Part shown: one piece after another, positions 18,464-27,447 of the stretch
Numbering within the stretch: position 1 is the stretch's first letter
Layout of the letters: each line of letters starts with the position of its first letter
The notes under the pieces: generated by a model
Database searches by the model: none
What the model was told of the DNA's origin: nothing
Seen by the model: only the letters and a program-made list of their open reading frames with translations
Translations under genes and position numbers: made by a program
Assembly: GCA_963829545.1 (NCBI GenBank)
Contig: CAWHIX010000010.1
Span: forward strand, 464,237-528,236
From: JAXGXJ01 sp963829545
Lineage (GTDB): Bacteria > Actinomycetota > Thermoleophilia > RBG-16-64-13
Direction: 5' to 3'
Length of the DNA: 64,000 bases

Positions 18464-19831
18464 CTAGCGCCTTCCTTCCAGAAGAGCCGGCAGCTCCTCC
18501 ATGGCTTCGTCGAGGAACCCCGTCGAATAGCGTCCCTCGACGAAGTTCGGATGGCGAAGTATATCAAGATGCAGGTCACGGGTCGTGGGCACCCCCTCCA
18601 GCACCAACTCCTGCAGGCAGCGCAAACTCCGTGCTATACAAGAACGTCGGTCCGCATCCCAGACGACCACCTTGGCCAGTAGCGAATCGTAGAAGGGTGG
18701 CACGGTGTAGCCCTCGTACAGGTGGGTGTCGACGCGCACTCCGGGGCCGCCGGGCAGGATGAGCCGAGTTATGGTGCCTGCCCGAGGGAGAAAGTCGTTG
18801 CGCGGGTCCTCGGCGTTGATGCGGAACTCCATAGCATGCCCTTCGGTCCTCTGCATCCCCGAGGACCCCATGGGTTCCCCGGCCGCCACCCGCACCTGCT
18901 CGCGGACAATATCGACCCCGCTGACGGCTTCGGTAACCGGATGCTCTACCTGCACCCGGGTGTTCATCTCCATGAAGTAGAAGCGCTGGTCGGCGTCGAC
19001 CAGGAACTCCATCGTGCCGGCACTGGCGTAACGGATCGTTGCACACGCCCGCTGGGCTAGGCGCTGGATACTTTCCCTGGTAGAGGGCCCGAGGAGCGGC
19101 GACGGCGTCTCTTCCAGGACCTTCTGGTGACGGCGCTGGATGGAGCAATCGCGCTCGCCGAAGGTCGCCACCTCACCCCGTCCGTCACCGAGGATCTGCA
19201 CCTCGATGTGATGCGGATTCACGATCGCCTTCTCCACATACATGTCGCCAGAGCCGAAGGCCCCCTCAGCCTCGGCGCAGGCGGCTTGGTACTGACGTTC
19301 CAGTTCGGTGGCGTCCTCGACCAGTCGCATGCCCCGGCCTCCGCCTCCGGCGGAGGCCTTGATCATGATGGGATAGCCGATCTCCTCTGCCAGCGCGGCC
19401 GCCTGCCCCACGCCGGTTACGGCGCCGTCACTGCCCGGCACCGTTGGCAGCCCCGCTTCCGCCATCATGCGCTTGGCCAGGGCCTTGTCACCCAGTTGTC
19501 GTATAGACTCAGGGCTGGGACCGATAAAGACGAGGCCGTTTTGGGCGCAGGTTTCCGCGAAGACGGCGTTCTCGGCCAGGAAACCGTATCCGGGGTGGAC
19601 GGCGTCCGCGCCGGTGTTCTTAGCTGCCGCGATGATGCTGGGGATGGACAGATAGCTCCTGCGTGGATCGGGCGGGCCGATGCACACCTGGGTGGTGGCG
19701 CGGCGGACATGCAGACAGTCGGCATCGGCCGTGGAGTAGACGGCCACGGTCTCGATGTCGAGCTCGTCACAGGCCCGGATGACCCGTAGCGCTATCTCCC
19801 CTCGATTCGCGACCAGAACGCGGCGAAACAC
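18464..19831 (-). CDS. accC: Biotin carboxylase (acetyl-CoA carboxylase subunit)
   Basis: ATP-dependent carboxylation of biotin on the carrier protein. The 455 residues contain VLVANRGEIALRVIRA, HPGYGFLAENA, the ATP-grasp glycine loop KASAGGGGRGMRLV, ERDCSIQRRHQKVLEE, and EMNTRVQVEHPVTE with the catalytic Glu/Arg. Start is GTG 19831 with AGGAG six bases upstream, directly after the stop of the AccB fusion. It could equally serve a two-subunit acyl- or pyruvate-type carboxylase, but the adjacent carboxyltransferase-like domain seems degenerate, so fatty-acid acetyl-CoA carboxylase is favoured. No accA/accD is in the window. Confidence 0.95.
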   Translation of the reverse strand: MFRRVLVANRGEIALRVIRACDELDIETVAVYSTADADCLHVRRATTQVCIGPPDPRRSYLSIPSIIAAAKNTGADAVHPGYGFLAENAVFAETCAQNGLVFIGPSPESIRQLGDKALAKRMMAEAGLPTVPGSDGAVTGVGQAAALAEEIGYPIMIKASAGGGGRGMRLVEDATELERQYQAACAEAEGAFGSGDMYVEKAIVNPHHIEVQILGDGRGEVATFGERDCSIQRRHQKVLEETPSPLLGPSTRESIQRLAQRACATIRYASAGTMEFLVDADQRFYFMEMNTRVQVEHPVTEAVSGVDIVREQVRVAAGEPMGSSGMQRTEGHAMEFRINAEDPRNDFLPRAGTITRLILPGGPGVRVDTHLYEGYTVPPFYDSLLAKVVVWDADRRSCIARSLRCLQELVLEGVPTTRDLHLDILRHPNFVEGRYSTGFLDEAMEELPALLEGRR

Positions 19832-19839
19832 GGTCGCTC

Positions 19840-21681
19840 CTACGTGTCGCTGTCAATGAGGAAGAGGGGCTGCCCGTACTCGACCGCCGTGCCGTCCTCC
19901 ACCAGGATGGCGGCGATGGTGCCGGACGACTCCGCTATCATCTCGTTCATGAGCTTCATGGCCTCGAGGACGCAGAGGACGTCGCCTTTCTCCACATGCT
20001 GCCCCACGTCGATGAAGGGGTCGGTCTCTGGAGCCGGGCTTCGGTAGAAAGTCCCTACCATAGAGGCGCGGATGACGCTGCGTCCCTCGACCGCATCCTC
20101 AACGCCGGCTTCTCCGGGCGCAGACGTCTCGGCAACCGATGTCTCCGGCGCGGACGACGATTTGCGTACGGTCACCCGCGTTCCCTTGTTCTCCACCGTG
20201 ACCTCGTCTACGGCCGATGCCTCGAGCAGAGAGACCAACTCGCGGACCCTCTCCGGGCCGAGATCGTGCCACTCGTCCTCCCACCCGGGCGGCGAAGCAC
20301 CGTGGGCAGGCACGGCCCGCGACAAGTCCACCCGCAGGGCCGTCAGGCGCTTCTTCAGGAAAGCGGCCGCCGCATCAGGAGCGAGGGCCTGCAGAAGGGC
20401 CTCACTATCAGTCGCGCCCTGCATCCCCAAGCCTTCCCGATAGTCGTCCAGGGAGGGCGCGGCCGGGGTCGCTCGAAGATCTTCTTCCAGCCCTTCGCCG
20501 AGCACAGCCCTGGCTATCTCCGGGACGGGGGGTGCGGGCGGGTGTCCGTATTCACCCCGGAGAAGGGCCTTCATCTCGTCGGGCACCACCTGCCAGCGGG
20601 CGCCGTAGATAACGTTCAAGATCGCCTGTGTGGCGACGACCTGGCCGATGGGAGCAACGAGTGCCGGTGCGCCCACCTCGGCGCGGACCTTCGCCATCTC
20701 CTGCAGCACCTCGGGGAATCTGGCCAACGCGCCCTGCTCCTCGAGACGCTCCCCCAATTGCCGGAAGAGGTCGCCGGGCACGTCGGCAAGGGAACGGAAG
20801 TCGGCTGCGGCACGCGCGATGTCCTCGTCGACGGCCGACACGGAGCAGCCCGGGGCCAGCCAGGCCGCTAACGACTCACCCAGGGCGACGAGGCCCTCGA
20901 CGTCGGCCTCGGGAACCATCCCGGCGTCGAGCAGAGCCGGCAGAAGGCCGACGAGCGGCACTCCGGAGGGATCGAGACCCACCGGTGCAGCTGAGCAATG
21001 CACTATGTCCGCCCCCGCTGCCGCCGCGGTGACTGCCGCTGCCGCCGCCAGCCCGGAGCCGTGATCCAGGTCCACCTCCAGGGTGGATGGCACCGACTCC
21101 CTTAGGGCAGCCACGAGTTCACCGGCCGCCCTCGGGCCCAGAAAGCCCGCCGTCTTGACACAGAGGGAGTCCGGCTCCATCTGCACCAGCCGTCGTGCCA
21201 ACGCGACGCTTGCACTCGGATCGTGCGAGGGGCCGGTATGCACCAGAGCAAGAGCGAGACCCGCTCCCGTCGCGCGTACGGCGGCCGCGGTGCGCTCGAG
21301 AGCCTCGAGATCATTGAGAGGTTCGAACACAAGGAAGGAGCGCACCCCGCAGTCGGCTGCCTGTTGCACGAAGCCCTCCACGACGCTCCACGAGTAAGGG
21401 CGGAAGCCGAGAAGGCAGCGACCCCGCAGATGAAGGCGCAGCGGTGTGGCGGTGATGTTGTCGGCCAGAGCCCGCAGTCTCTCCCAGGGGCTCTCCCCCA
21501 GTACCCGCAGGGAATGGTCGAAAGTCATGTCTCCCCAGGCGTCGATAGAACGGAGGCCCGCCTTGTCGAGGCTGCGCAAAGCCGTGAGCAAAGAGCCGAT
21601 CGAAGCCCGCGCAGGGGGAGTGAGATACGGTAGCGACCGGAGACTGGTGTCGGCGAGGCCGACCTTGCGGACCGGCGCCAT
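19840..21681 (-). CDS. accB: Degenerate OadA/PycB-like carboxyltransferase domain fused to AccB (biotin carrier)
   Basis: A 613-residue fusion. Residues ~6-285 align with the TIM-barrel carboxyltransferase of oxaloacetate decarboxylase alpha/pyruvate carboxylase (FDHSLRVLGESPWERLR, LHLRGRCLLGFRPYS). Residues ~300-395 align with the PYC_OADA domain (GQVVATQAILNVIYG, GEYGHPPAPPVPE). Residues ~474-613 are a full AccB: an N-terminal LGPERVRELVSLLEASAVDE helix, a low-complexity hinge, and the biotinyl site EAMKLMNE (K576). The family RDxHQ motif reads AD-TSL (D11 kept, Arg and Gln lost), the active-site Lys seems kept (K176), but the HxH metal ligands are D204/D206 and the catalytic Thr of the C-terminal lobe is Ala. 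It sits between efp and accC, where accB normally lies. Confidence 0.85.
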   Translation of the reverse strand: MAPVRKVGLADTSLRSLPYLTPPARASIGSLLTALRSLDKAGLRSIDAWGDMTFDHSLRVLGESPWERLRALADNITATPLRLHLRGRCLLGFRPYSWSVVEGFVQQAADCGVRSFLVFEPLNDLEALERTAAAVRATGAGLALALVHTGPSHDPSASVALARRLVQMEPDSLCVKTAGFLGPRAAGELVAALRESVPSTLEVDLDHGSGLAAAAAVTAAAAGADIVHCSAAPVGLDPSGVPLVGLLPALLDAGMVPEADVEGLVALGESLAAWLAPGCSVSAVDEDIARAAADFRSLADVPGDLFRQLGERLEEQGALARFPEVLQEMAKVRAEVGAPALVAPIGQVVATQAILNVIYGARWQVVPDEMKALLRGEYGHPPAPPVPEIARAVLGEGLEEDLRATPAAPSLDDYREGLGMQGATDSEALLQALAPDAAAAFLKKRLTALRVDLSRAVPAHGASPPGWEDEWHDLGPERVRELVSLLEASAVDEVTVENKGTRVTVRKSSSAPETSVAETSAPGEAGVEDAVEGRSVIRASMVGTFYRSPAPETDPFIDVGQHVEKGDVLCVLEAMKLMNEMIAESSGTIAAILVEDGTAVEYGQPLFLIDSDT

Positions 21682-21686
21682 GGGCG

Positions 21687-22244
21687 CTACGCCCGGGTGA
21701 CGTACTCGCGGGTACGGCTATCGACCCGGACGACATCCCCCGGCTCGATAAACAAGGGCACCTGGATCCTTGCCCCGGTCTCAAGCAGCGCTTCTTTGCT
21801 ACCCCCGGAGACGGTGTCGCCCCGCACACCTGCGGCGGTCTCTGTCACCTTCAGGTCCACGAAGGTCGGCAACTCCACGTCGAAAGGCTCGCCGTCGAGG
21901 TAGATGACCTCCACCTGCATGTTCAGTGTCATCAGGTCGAAGGAGTCCTTGAGAACCTGCTTCGGCAGAGCCAATTGCTCGTACGACTCGGCATCCATGA
22001 ACACCACTTGGTCCGGCTCCTCGTACAGGTAGCTCATGGGCCTGCTCTCTGTACGCAGCTGTTCGAACTTCTGCTCCGGGCGGAAGGTCCTCTCGACCAA
22101 TGACCCGGTGACCAGGTTACGCAGCTTGGTGCGAACGAAGGCGCCGCCCTTGCCCGGCTTCACGTGCTGATACTCAGCGATGCGATAGATGTCGCCCTCG
22201 TATCGTATGGTCATGCCCGTTTTGAACTGGTTAGTCGAGATCAC
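21687..22244 (-). CDS. efp: Elongation factor P
   Basis: EF-P rescues ribosomes stalled on polyproline. The product is 185 residues, the usual length, with the KOW-like domain I (TGMTIRYEGDIYRIAEYQHVKPGKGGA: the tip Lys is in PGKGG), then two OB-like domains ending IEPGDVVRVDSRTREYVTRA. I chose GTG 22244 because GGAGG lies eight bases upstream and the family N-terminus (VISTNQFKTGM) begins there; in-frame upstream residues are not conserved. It is followed closely by the AccB fusion gene, a classic Gram-positive order. Confidence 0.96.
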   Translation of the reverse strand: MISTNQFKTGMTIRYEGDIYRIAEYQHVKPGKGGAFVRTKLRNLVTGSLVERTFRPEQKFEQLRTESRPMSYLYEEPDQVVFMDAESYEQLALPKQVLKDSFDLMTLNMQVEVIYLDGEPFDVELPTFVDLKVTETAAGVRGDTVSGGSKEALLETGARIQVPLFIEPGDVVRVDSRTREYVTRA

Positions 22245-22304
22245 GTGTTCTGCCTCCAGACCGCCGCCACCCATGCTGTCGCCCACATCTCGCGGCCGTG
22301 CATT

Positions 22305-23441
22305 CTACACCAAGATACGCAGCTCGCGCGGGTACTCCGTCAATACCTCGACCCCGGATGCCGTGACTACCACGCTGTCTTCAATGCGCACGCCGCCGCG
22401 CCCCGGCAGATACACCCCCGGCTCGATGGTGATGACCATGCCCTCCTGCAGGACCTCGGTTGAGCGGGGGCCGACTCCCGGCCCCTCGTGGATCTCGAGA
22501 CCCACGCCGTGGCCCAGGCTGTGCACGAACCGATCGGCCATCCCGCCCTTGGCAAGATGGTCGCGGGCGATCGTGTCGAGTTCCTTGCAGGGGACTCCGC
22601 TGCCGGCGGCTGCCAGAGCCGCCGCCTGGGCCAAGCGCACCAGCTCATAGGCCTCGGCGAGTTCGGCTTCAAGGCGACCCGTGGCGTAGGTACGCGTGAT
22701 GTCACTGGCGTACCCGTTGACCACCGCGCCTATGTCGAAGACCACCAGCTGACCCGGCTCGATGATGGCCTCCGATGCCTCCCCATGGGGCATGGCCGCC
22801 CGGGGCCCAGCGGCCACGATAAAGGGAAAGGCAACGCCCTCCGATCCGTGGCGGCGAAGAAAGACCTCAAGGTCCAGAGCCACATCCCGTTCGCTGCGCC
22901 CGACTACCGAAAGCGTCTCCAAGTACGCGAATGCGGAGGCGGCGAGCGCACCCGCGGCTCGCATGGCCGCCAGCTCGTCAGGAAACTTGGTCAGTCTCGC
23001 CTTCTCGACCAGACCCTCGACCAGCTTCCACTCCAGGCCGCTCTCCTCAAGCGACTCTCGCAGGCGCTCCCACCGTTTCACCGTGAGCCGCCCCGCGTCC
23101 ACGGCCACGGGCGGTCGAGGCGGAGAGGCCTCACCCGCGGTACCCGCCGACGGCTCACCAGCGACTTCTTTAAGGAAGCGGCCCGCAGGCTCGTCGCGCC
23201 CATCGTCGACCAGAAGGATGCGGGTACCCGGAATCTCCTCCTCTGCCTGTACCGTGAACCGGGCGTCGGTCACCAGGGCAAGTTCTTCAGCGGTCACCAC
23301 CACGCTGGCGGCTTCCCCCGTGAAGCCGGTCAAATAGCGGCAGTCCGCGGGGGCGAAGACCACCAGCGCCGAAACGCCTTCCTCCACCATGAGACCACGG
23401 ACGCGCTGCAGCCTCTCGTCCATGCTTGCCGGGACCGTCAC
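22305..23441 (-). CDS. Xaa-Pro peptidase (M24, PepP/PepQ-like)
   Basis: A metallopeptidase of the pita-bread M24B family that cleaves X-Pro bonds. The 378 residues show a creatinase-type N-terminal domain (FAPADCRYLTGFTGEAASVVV), metal ligands in VVFDIGAVVNGYASDITRT (two Asp), HSLGHGVGLEIHEGP (His), ITIEPGVY and GGVRIEDSVVV (two Glu). GTG 23441 overlaps the aroQ stop as GTGA and has GAGGACGG upstream; an internal ATG (MDERLQ) is an alternative. The aroQ-pepP-efp order is common in Gram-positives. Confidence 0.9.
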   Translation of the reverse strand: MTVPASMDERLQRVRGLMVEEGVSALVVFAPADCRYLTGFTGEAASVVVTAEELALVTDARFTVQAEEEIPGTRILLVDDGRDEPAGRFLKEVAGEPSAGTAGEASPPRPPVAVDAGRLTVKRWERLRESLEESGLEWKLVEGLVEKARLTKFPDELAAMRAAGALAASAFAYLETLSVVGRSERDVALDLEVFLRRHGSEGVAFPFIVAAGPRAAMPHGEASEAIIEPGQLVVFDIGAVVNGYASDITRTYATGRLEAELAEAYELVRLAQAAALAAAGSGVPCKELDTIARDHLAKGGMADRFVHSLGHGVGLEIHEGPGVGPRSTEVLQEGMVITIEPGVYLPGRGGVRIEDSVVVTASGVEVLTEYPRELRILV

Positions 23442-23899
23442 CGTTGGCCGTCCTCGTTCCGAGCTTCCGCGGTCGTGACCAGCCGGGCGACGGCCTCCAG
23501 GTAACCGTCCGCGCCCTTCCCGCTAACGGTGAAGCTCACCACGTCCGAGATAACGGAATGACGGCGCCATTCCTCACGGGAGGTTATGTCCGACAGATGA
23601 ACCTCGGCCACAGGCGCAGTTACGAGCTCCAGCGCATCACGGATGGCGTAGCTGTAGTGCGTCCAGGCACCGGGGTTCACCAGGAGGGCATCGGCATGCC
23701 GATGCTCGTGCAGGTATTCGACGAAACACCCCTCGTGATTTGTCTGGCGACAGATGCACTCCCAGCCATGGCGGGCCGCCTCCTCCGTGACGAGGAGTTC
23801 GAGTTCCGGCAGGGTGAGGCTTCCGTAATGCTCAGCGGGGCGGTCCCCAAGGAGGTCCAGGTTGACACCGTGCAGCACTGCAAGCAGGGACCGCGTCAT
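23438..23899 (-). CDS. aroQ: Type II 3-dehydroquinate dehydratase
   Basis: Dehydrates 3-dehydroquinate to 3-dehydroshikimate. The 153-residue product follows the family: LHGVNLDLLGDR, the catalytic Tyr in HYGSLTL, QTNHEG, VNPGAWTHYSYAIRDAL and EVHLSDITSREEWRRHS. The lid motif LNGPNLNLLG is slightly diverged here (HGVNLDLLG). ATG 23899 is supported by the family N-terminus; the ribosome-binding site is weak. It forms one operon with aroB, aroK and aroC upstream. Confidence 0.92.
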   Translation of the reverse strand: MTRSLLAVLHGVNLDLLGDRPAEHYGSLTLPELELLVTEEAARHGWECICRQTNHEGCFVEYLHEHRHADALLVNPGAWTHYSYAIRDALELVTAPVAEVHLSDITSREEWRRHSVISDVVSFTVSGKGADGYLEAVARLVTTAEARNEDGQR

Positions 23900-23936
23900 G
23901 GTGTAGTGACCGGTCTCGTGATTCCATGACCCCGTC

Positions 23937-25025
23937 TCATGCCCGTATGACCTCCAAAGCTCCAGTGAGAATATCGGCCGACACCGAGAGGCCCCAGACC
24001 GGCTCGCCCAACTGCCGCAGGCCGACGAATCCGGTGGTTCCCGCAGTTACCTTCTTGTCCTTGGCCATGGCGAGGAGCAAGGAAGATGCCGGCGGCAGGG
24101 ATATGGCCACGGGGAGGCTCCAACTTGCAAGAAGGCGGCTGGTGCGCTCCCGTACCTGCGCGTCGAGGCCAAGAGTCCGCTCGCTCACCGCCAGCGCGAC
24201 CAGAAGGCCCAGAGCTACGGCTGTACCGTGGCTGAGCGAACCATAGCCGGTGGTGACCTCCAAGGCGTGCCCCACTGTGTGACCGAGGTTGAGCACTGCC
24301 CGGCCCCCCCTGTCGAGCTCGTCTTCTTCCACGACCGATGCCTTGTAGTCGATGCAGCGGCGCACCAAGGAAGCCACGGCCTCCGGGTCACGTTCCGCGA
24401 TGACGTCACTCTCTTTCTCCACAAGCTCGAAGAGGTCGGTGTCCAACAGGCCGTATTTCGCCACCTCACCCAATCCGCCGCGATACTCGCCATCCGGGAG
24501 AGTGCTGAGGGTGACCGGATCGACCACCACCAGGTCGGGTTGGTAGAAGGCCCCCACGAGGTTCTTCCCAGCCGAGAGGTTGATGGCGGTCTTGCCGCCG
24601 ACGCTGGAGTCTACCTGCGCCAACAACGTGGTGGGGATCTGCCACAGTCCGATGCCGCGCTGGTAGGTGGCCGCAGCGAAGCCGGCCAAGTCCCCGACCA
24701 CACCCCCACCCACCGCAACGACGATATCGTCTCTGCGGCAACCTCTCTCTGCCAGCCAGTCCCAGCAGGCGGTTAGCGTCGCGCTGCTCTTGCTGGCCTC
24801 GCCGGGCGGCACGACGAAGACGTCGCCGGCCCGTAGAGCAGGCCCGAGCAAGGTGACGATCGTCTCTCCCCAGGCCGCGCGCACGTTCTCGTCGGTGACC
24901 ACCAGCAGACGCCGGCCCTCCTCCGCCGTCTGGGCGGCGCGCGACGCCAGGAGATCCAGAGCTCCGACTCCGACCACCACGAGCGACGGACGTCCGGTTC
25001 TCTCCAGGGCGCGTTCCCAGGTCAC
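23937..25025 (-). CDS. aroB: 3-dehydroquinate synthase
   Basis: Second shikimate-pathway step, NAD and metal dependent. The 362-residue protein has GGGVVGDLAGFAAATYQRGI, PTTLLAQVDSSVGGKTAIN, KNLVGAFYQP, the metal ligands in GGLGEVAKYG, LNLGHTVGHALE and LSHGTAVALG. GTG 25025 overlaps the aroK stop as GTGA, so translation is likely coupled. The gap to aroQ is 37 bases. Confidence 0.95.
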   Translation of the reverse strand: MTWERALERTGRPSLVVVGVGALDLLASRAAQTAEEGRRLLVVTDENVRAAWGETIVTLLGPALRAGDVFVVPPGEASKSSATLTACWDWLAERGCRRDDIVVAVGGGVVGDLAGFAAATYQRGIGLWQIPTTLLAQVDSSVGGKTAINLSAGKNLVGAFYQPDLVVVDPVTLSTLPDGEYRGGLGEVAKYGLLDTDLFELVEKESDVIAERDPEAVASLVRRCIDYKASVVEEDELDRGGRAVLNLGHTVGHALEVTTGYGSLSHGTAVALGLLVALAVSERTLGLDAQVRERTSRLLASWSLPVAISLPPASSLLLAMAKDKKVTAGTTGFVGLRQLGEPVWGLSVSADILTGALEVIRA

Positions 25026-25564
25026 GGCCCGCCACCCTCGGCCGTCAGAGCGATGGTCGCCAAAGCGATGGCCGCCACTTCTCGGGCAATGATGTCGACG
25101 CTCTTCTCGCGCGTGTCGACGACGTGATCAGCCGCCGTTTCGTAGATGGCTCGCCGCTCGTCAAGGAGGCCGGCAAATGCCTGTGGATCTTGGGCCAGCG
25201 GCCGAGCGCTGCGGCAGACGCGCCTCCATGCGGACTCGGCATCTACATCCAGGTAGATCACGGTCGCCTTGGCATGGAGGCAGTCCAGAGCCTCTTGGCT
25301 CGTGATGGTGCCACCCCCAAGGGCGAGTATCAAGCCTCCCTCGTCCCAGGTGCGCTGCAGCACAGAGAGGAGGGTGTTGCACTCCCGGCGTCTGAATCCA
25401 ACCTCGCCTTCGTCGGCGAAGATGGCCGGTATCGTCCGCCCCGACGAAGCTACTACTTCGGCGTCCAGATCGACGAAGGCCCATCGCAGGAGGCGAGCGG
25501 CCTTCCGTCCAACGGTCGATTTCCCGCTACCCATGAAGCCGGCAAGCGCTACGACCGGCGCCAA
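25022..25564 (-). CDS. aroK: Shikimate kinase
   Basis: Phosphorylates shikimate with ATP. The 180 residues contain P-loop GFMGSGKST, the substrate Asp in VDLDAEV, Arg in VGFRRREC, LALGGGT and the adenine lid SARPLAQDP. The only suitable start is TTG at 25564, which overlaps the aroC 3' end by 16 bases; no ATG or GTG precedes the P-loop in this frame. A rare start together with the overlap suggests translation depends on aroC. Confidence 0.9.
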   Translation of the reverse strand: MAPVVALAGFMGSGKSTVGRKAARLLRWAFVDLDAEVVASSGRTIPAIFADEGEVGFRRRECNTLLSVLQRTWDEGGLILALGGGTITSQEALDCLHAKATVIYLDVDAESAWRRVCRSARPLAQDPQAFAGLLDERRAIYETAADHVVDTREKSVDIIAREVAAIALATIALTAEGGGP

Positions 25565-26760
25565 AGCCCACGCGCCCCTATATCCTGCTCGTATGCCGAC
25601 ACGGCCGCCCGCATCTGCTCGATGCTGTCGCCGCCGAACTTCTCGCGGTAGGCCTGCGCCACGACGATGGCCACCATCGCCTCCCCCACCACACGCGCCG
25701 CGGGCACGGCGGCGACGTCACTGCGCTCCACGTGGGCCTTCGTCGGTTCAAGACTATCGAGATCCACGGCCGAAAGCGGGGTGGTGAGCGTGGGGATGGG
25801 TTTCATGGCGGCACGGAGGACGATAGGCATGCCGTTGGTCATGCCCCCTTCAAGTCCTCCGGCTCGGTTGGTCCGCCGCACCACCCGTCTGCCCCCTGTG
25901 TCTTCATCCACGTAGGTGGCGTCATGCACGCTCGACCCTGGGAGGGCGGAGTTGGCGAAGGCATTGCCGATCTCCACTCCCTTCACTGCCGGAATGCTAC
26001 CGAGCGCCCCCAGGAGACGCCCATCCAGCCGTTCTGAATAGGTCGCGTAGCCTCCCAGGCCGGGGCAGACTCCCCAACACCAGATCTCGAACACTCCCCC
26101 CAGGGACTCGCCGGCAAGCCTGGCCTGATCGATGGCTGCGCACATGGCGTCGGTGGCATCAGCGTCCTCGCATCCAGTCCGCGAGCGCTCGACCGCGTCC
26201 CAGTCGATGGCCGCGGAATCGACGAGTTCTCCGTAGGGCGCCTCGACCGCGCCCAAGGCCGTGACTCTGCCCCTCACAGTGACGCCGAACTCGGTGAGCA
26301 GTCTCTTGCAGACCGCCCCGGCGGCCACTCGCCCCACCGTCTCTCTCGCGCTGGCCCGTTCGAGCACGTTTCTAACGTCGTCATGTCCATACTTCGCGAC
26401 CCCACTGAGATCGGCGTGCCCGGGCCGGGGGATCGTGACTCGCGGGACGGCCCTGCCGCCCGGCGACGATTGCTGAGCCTCGGGCGACATGAGTTCCAGC
26501 CAGTTCTGATGGTCGCGGTTCTCAACCAGGATGGCGATGGGAGTTCCCAGGGTCCGACCGAGACGCACGCCGGCCAGAAAGCGGGCCTGGTCGGTTTCGA
26601 TGGCCATCCGCCCACCGCGGCCGTACCCGCGTTGGCGTCTTGCCAGGTCGGCGTCGACATCCCGCGAAGTCAGGGAAAGTCCCGCAGGAATTCCCTCCAG
26701 GAGGCACACCTCTCCGGGCCCATGGGACTCACCGGCGGTGCTGACGCGGAGATGGGCCAC
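25549..26760 (-). CDS. aroC: Chorismate synthase
   Basis: Last common shikimate step, FMNH2-dependent. The 403-residue product has MAHLRVSTAGESHGPGEVCLLEGIPAG, RRQRGYGRGGRM, RPGHADLSGVAKYGHDDVRNVLERASARET and the C-terminal RSDVAAVPAARVVGEAM. GTG 26760 follows the stop of the Thr-rich lipoprotein by eight bases. This puts the aro genes directly behind pilM-N-O, probably in one transcript. Confidence 0.96.
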   Translation of the reverse strand: MAHLRVSTAGESHGPGEVCLLEGIPAGLSLTSRDVDADLARRQRGYGRGGRMAIETDQARFLAGVRLGRTLGTPIAILVENRDHQNWLELMSPEAQQSSPGGRAVPRVTIPRPGHADLSGVAKYGHDDVRNVLERASARETVGRVAAGAVCKRLLTEFGVTVRGRVTALGAVEAPYGELVDSAAIDWDAVERSRTGCEDADATDAMCAAIDQARLAGESLGGVFEIWCWGVCPGLGGYATYSERLDGRLLGALGSIPAVKGVEIGNAFANSALPGSSVHDATYVDEDTGGRRVVRRTNRAGGLEGGMTNGMPIVLRAAMKPIPTLTTPLSAVDLDSLEPTKAHVERSDVAAVPAARVVGEAMVAIVVAQAYREKFGGDSIEQMRAAVSAYEQDIGARGLWRRS

Positions 26761-26768
26761 CAGCGGCT

Positions 26769-27437
26769 CTATCCGAAGATCTGCTGTCCCTCTACCAGCG
26801 TGAGTGTCTCACTGCCGTGGAGCAGAGTGACGACGTTGCTGGAGAGGGCGATATCGACGACCTGGATTTGGCCCCAGCTTGTGGACACCACGTCACCGAC
26901 GCGTTGGTCCTTGTAGACCGTGTTGTCGACCTTGAAGGTGCACGCGGGCGCACCCCCCACCTCTTCGACCGAGAGGATCTTCAGGGTGTGGACGTACGGA
27001 GGCTTGGTCGTGGTAGTGGTAGCCGGTTTGGTCGTCGTGGTAGTCGACGGGCGGGTGGTGGTGGTCCACCAGGTCGTGGTGGTGTTGTAGTAGCGCGTCG
27101 TGGTGGTGTAGCGCGTAGTGGTGGTGTTGTAGTCCGTCGTGTCGGTGGGCGAGGTCGTCTGGGTAGTGTCCGTGGGATTGGGAACCGTGGTCTCGGTGGG
27201 CACAGCCTGCTGAACGAAGGGGTCCTTGCTCTCGAAGGTGGACAGCTCTTCCGCAGGCAGACCATCCTCGCCGGTGATCTCATCCAGCGATTCGGTGGGC
27301 TCGGTCGATAGTTCGGAGACCACGGTCACGATACCCTCAGCCGTCTCCTCCTCCCCCATGCAACCAACGAGGCCGGCCACCAGACCCAACGTCAGGAGGA
27401 GAGCCACCAGGAGCGACGCATAGGGCTTCGCCTTCAT
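26769..27437 (-). CDS. Thr-rich lipoprotein of the pil cluster (possible PilP/GspC-like C-terminus)
   Basis: A 222-residue predicted lipoprotein: Lys-rich start (MKAKPYAS), hydrophobic stretch, lipobox LVGC, an acidic segment, then ~70 residues dominated by Thr with TTTT blocks and Tyr/Trp/Pro interruptions, and a compact C-terminal domain (KILSVEEVGGAPACTFKVD onward) of ~65 residues ending LVEGQQIFG. The VGD..G.I.V..I...VVTLL pattern recalls the C-terminal beta domain of PilP/GspC proteins; that is inference. ATG 27437 has GGAGG seven bases upstream, ten bases after pilO. The Thr-rich stretch looks like a wall-spanning or glycosylated linker. Confidence 0.8.
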   Translation of the reverse strand: MKAKPYASLLVALLLTLGLVAGLVGCMGEEETAEGIVTVVSELSTEPTESLDEITGEDGLPAEELSTFESKDPFVQQAVPTETTVPNPTDTTQTTSPTDTTDYNTTTTRYTTTTRYYNTTTTWWTTTTRPSTTTTTKPATTTTTKPPYVHTLKILSVEEVGGAPACTFKVDNTVYKDQRVGDVVSTSWGQIQVVDIALSSNVVTLLHGSETLTLVEGQQIFG

Positions 27438-27447
27438 CCCATGCCTC

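Noticed and set aside
26990..27170. Short GTGGTG-rich periodicity as a CRISPR or VNTR array
   Set aside because: It is codon repetition for Thr in the lipoprotein; no unique spacers or conserved repeats. No CRISPR array was found in the window.
26981..27283. A 100-residue Arg/Pro/Thr-rich minus-strand frame
   Set aside because: Off-frame reading of the Thr-block linker of the lipoprotein.
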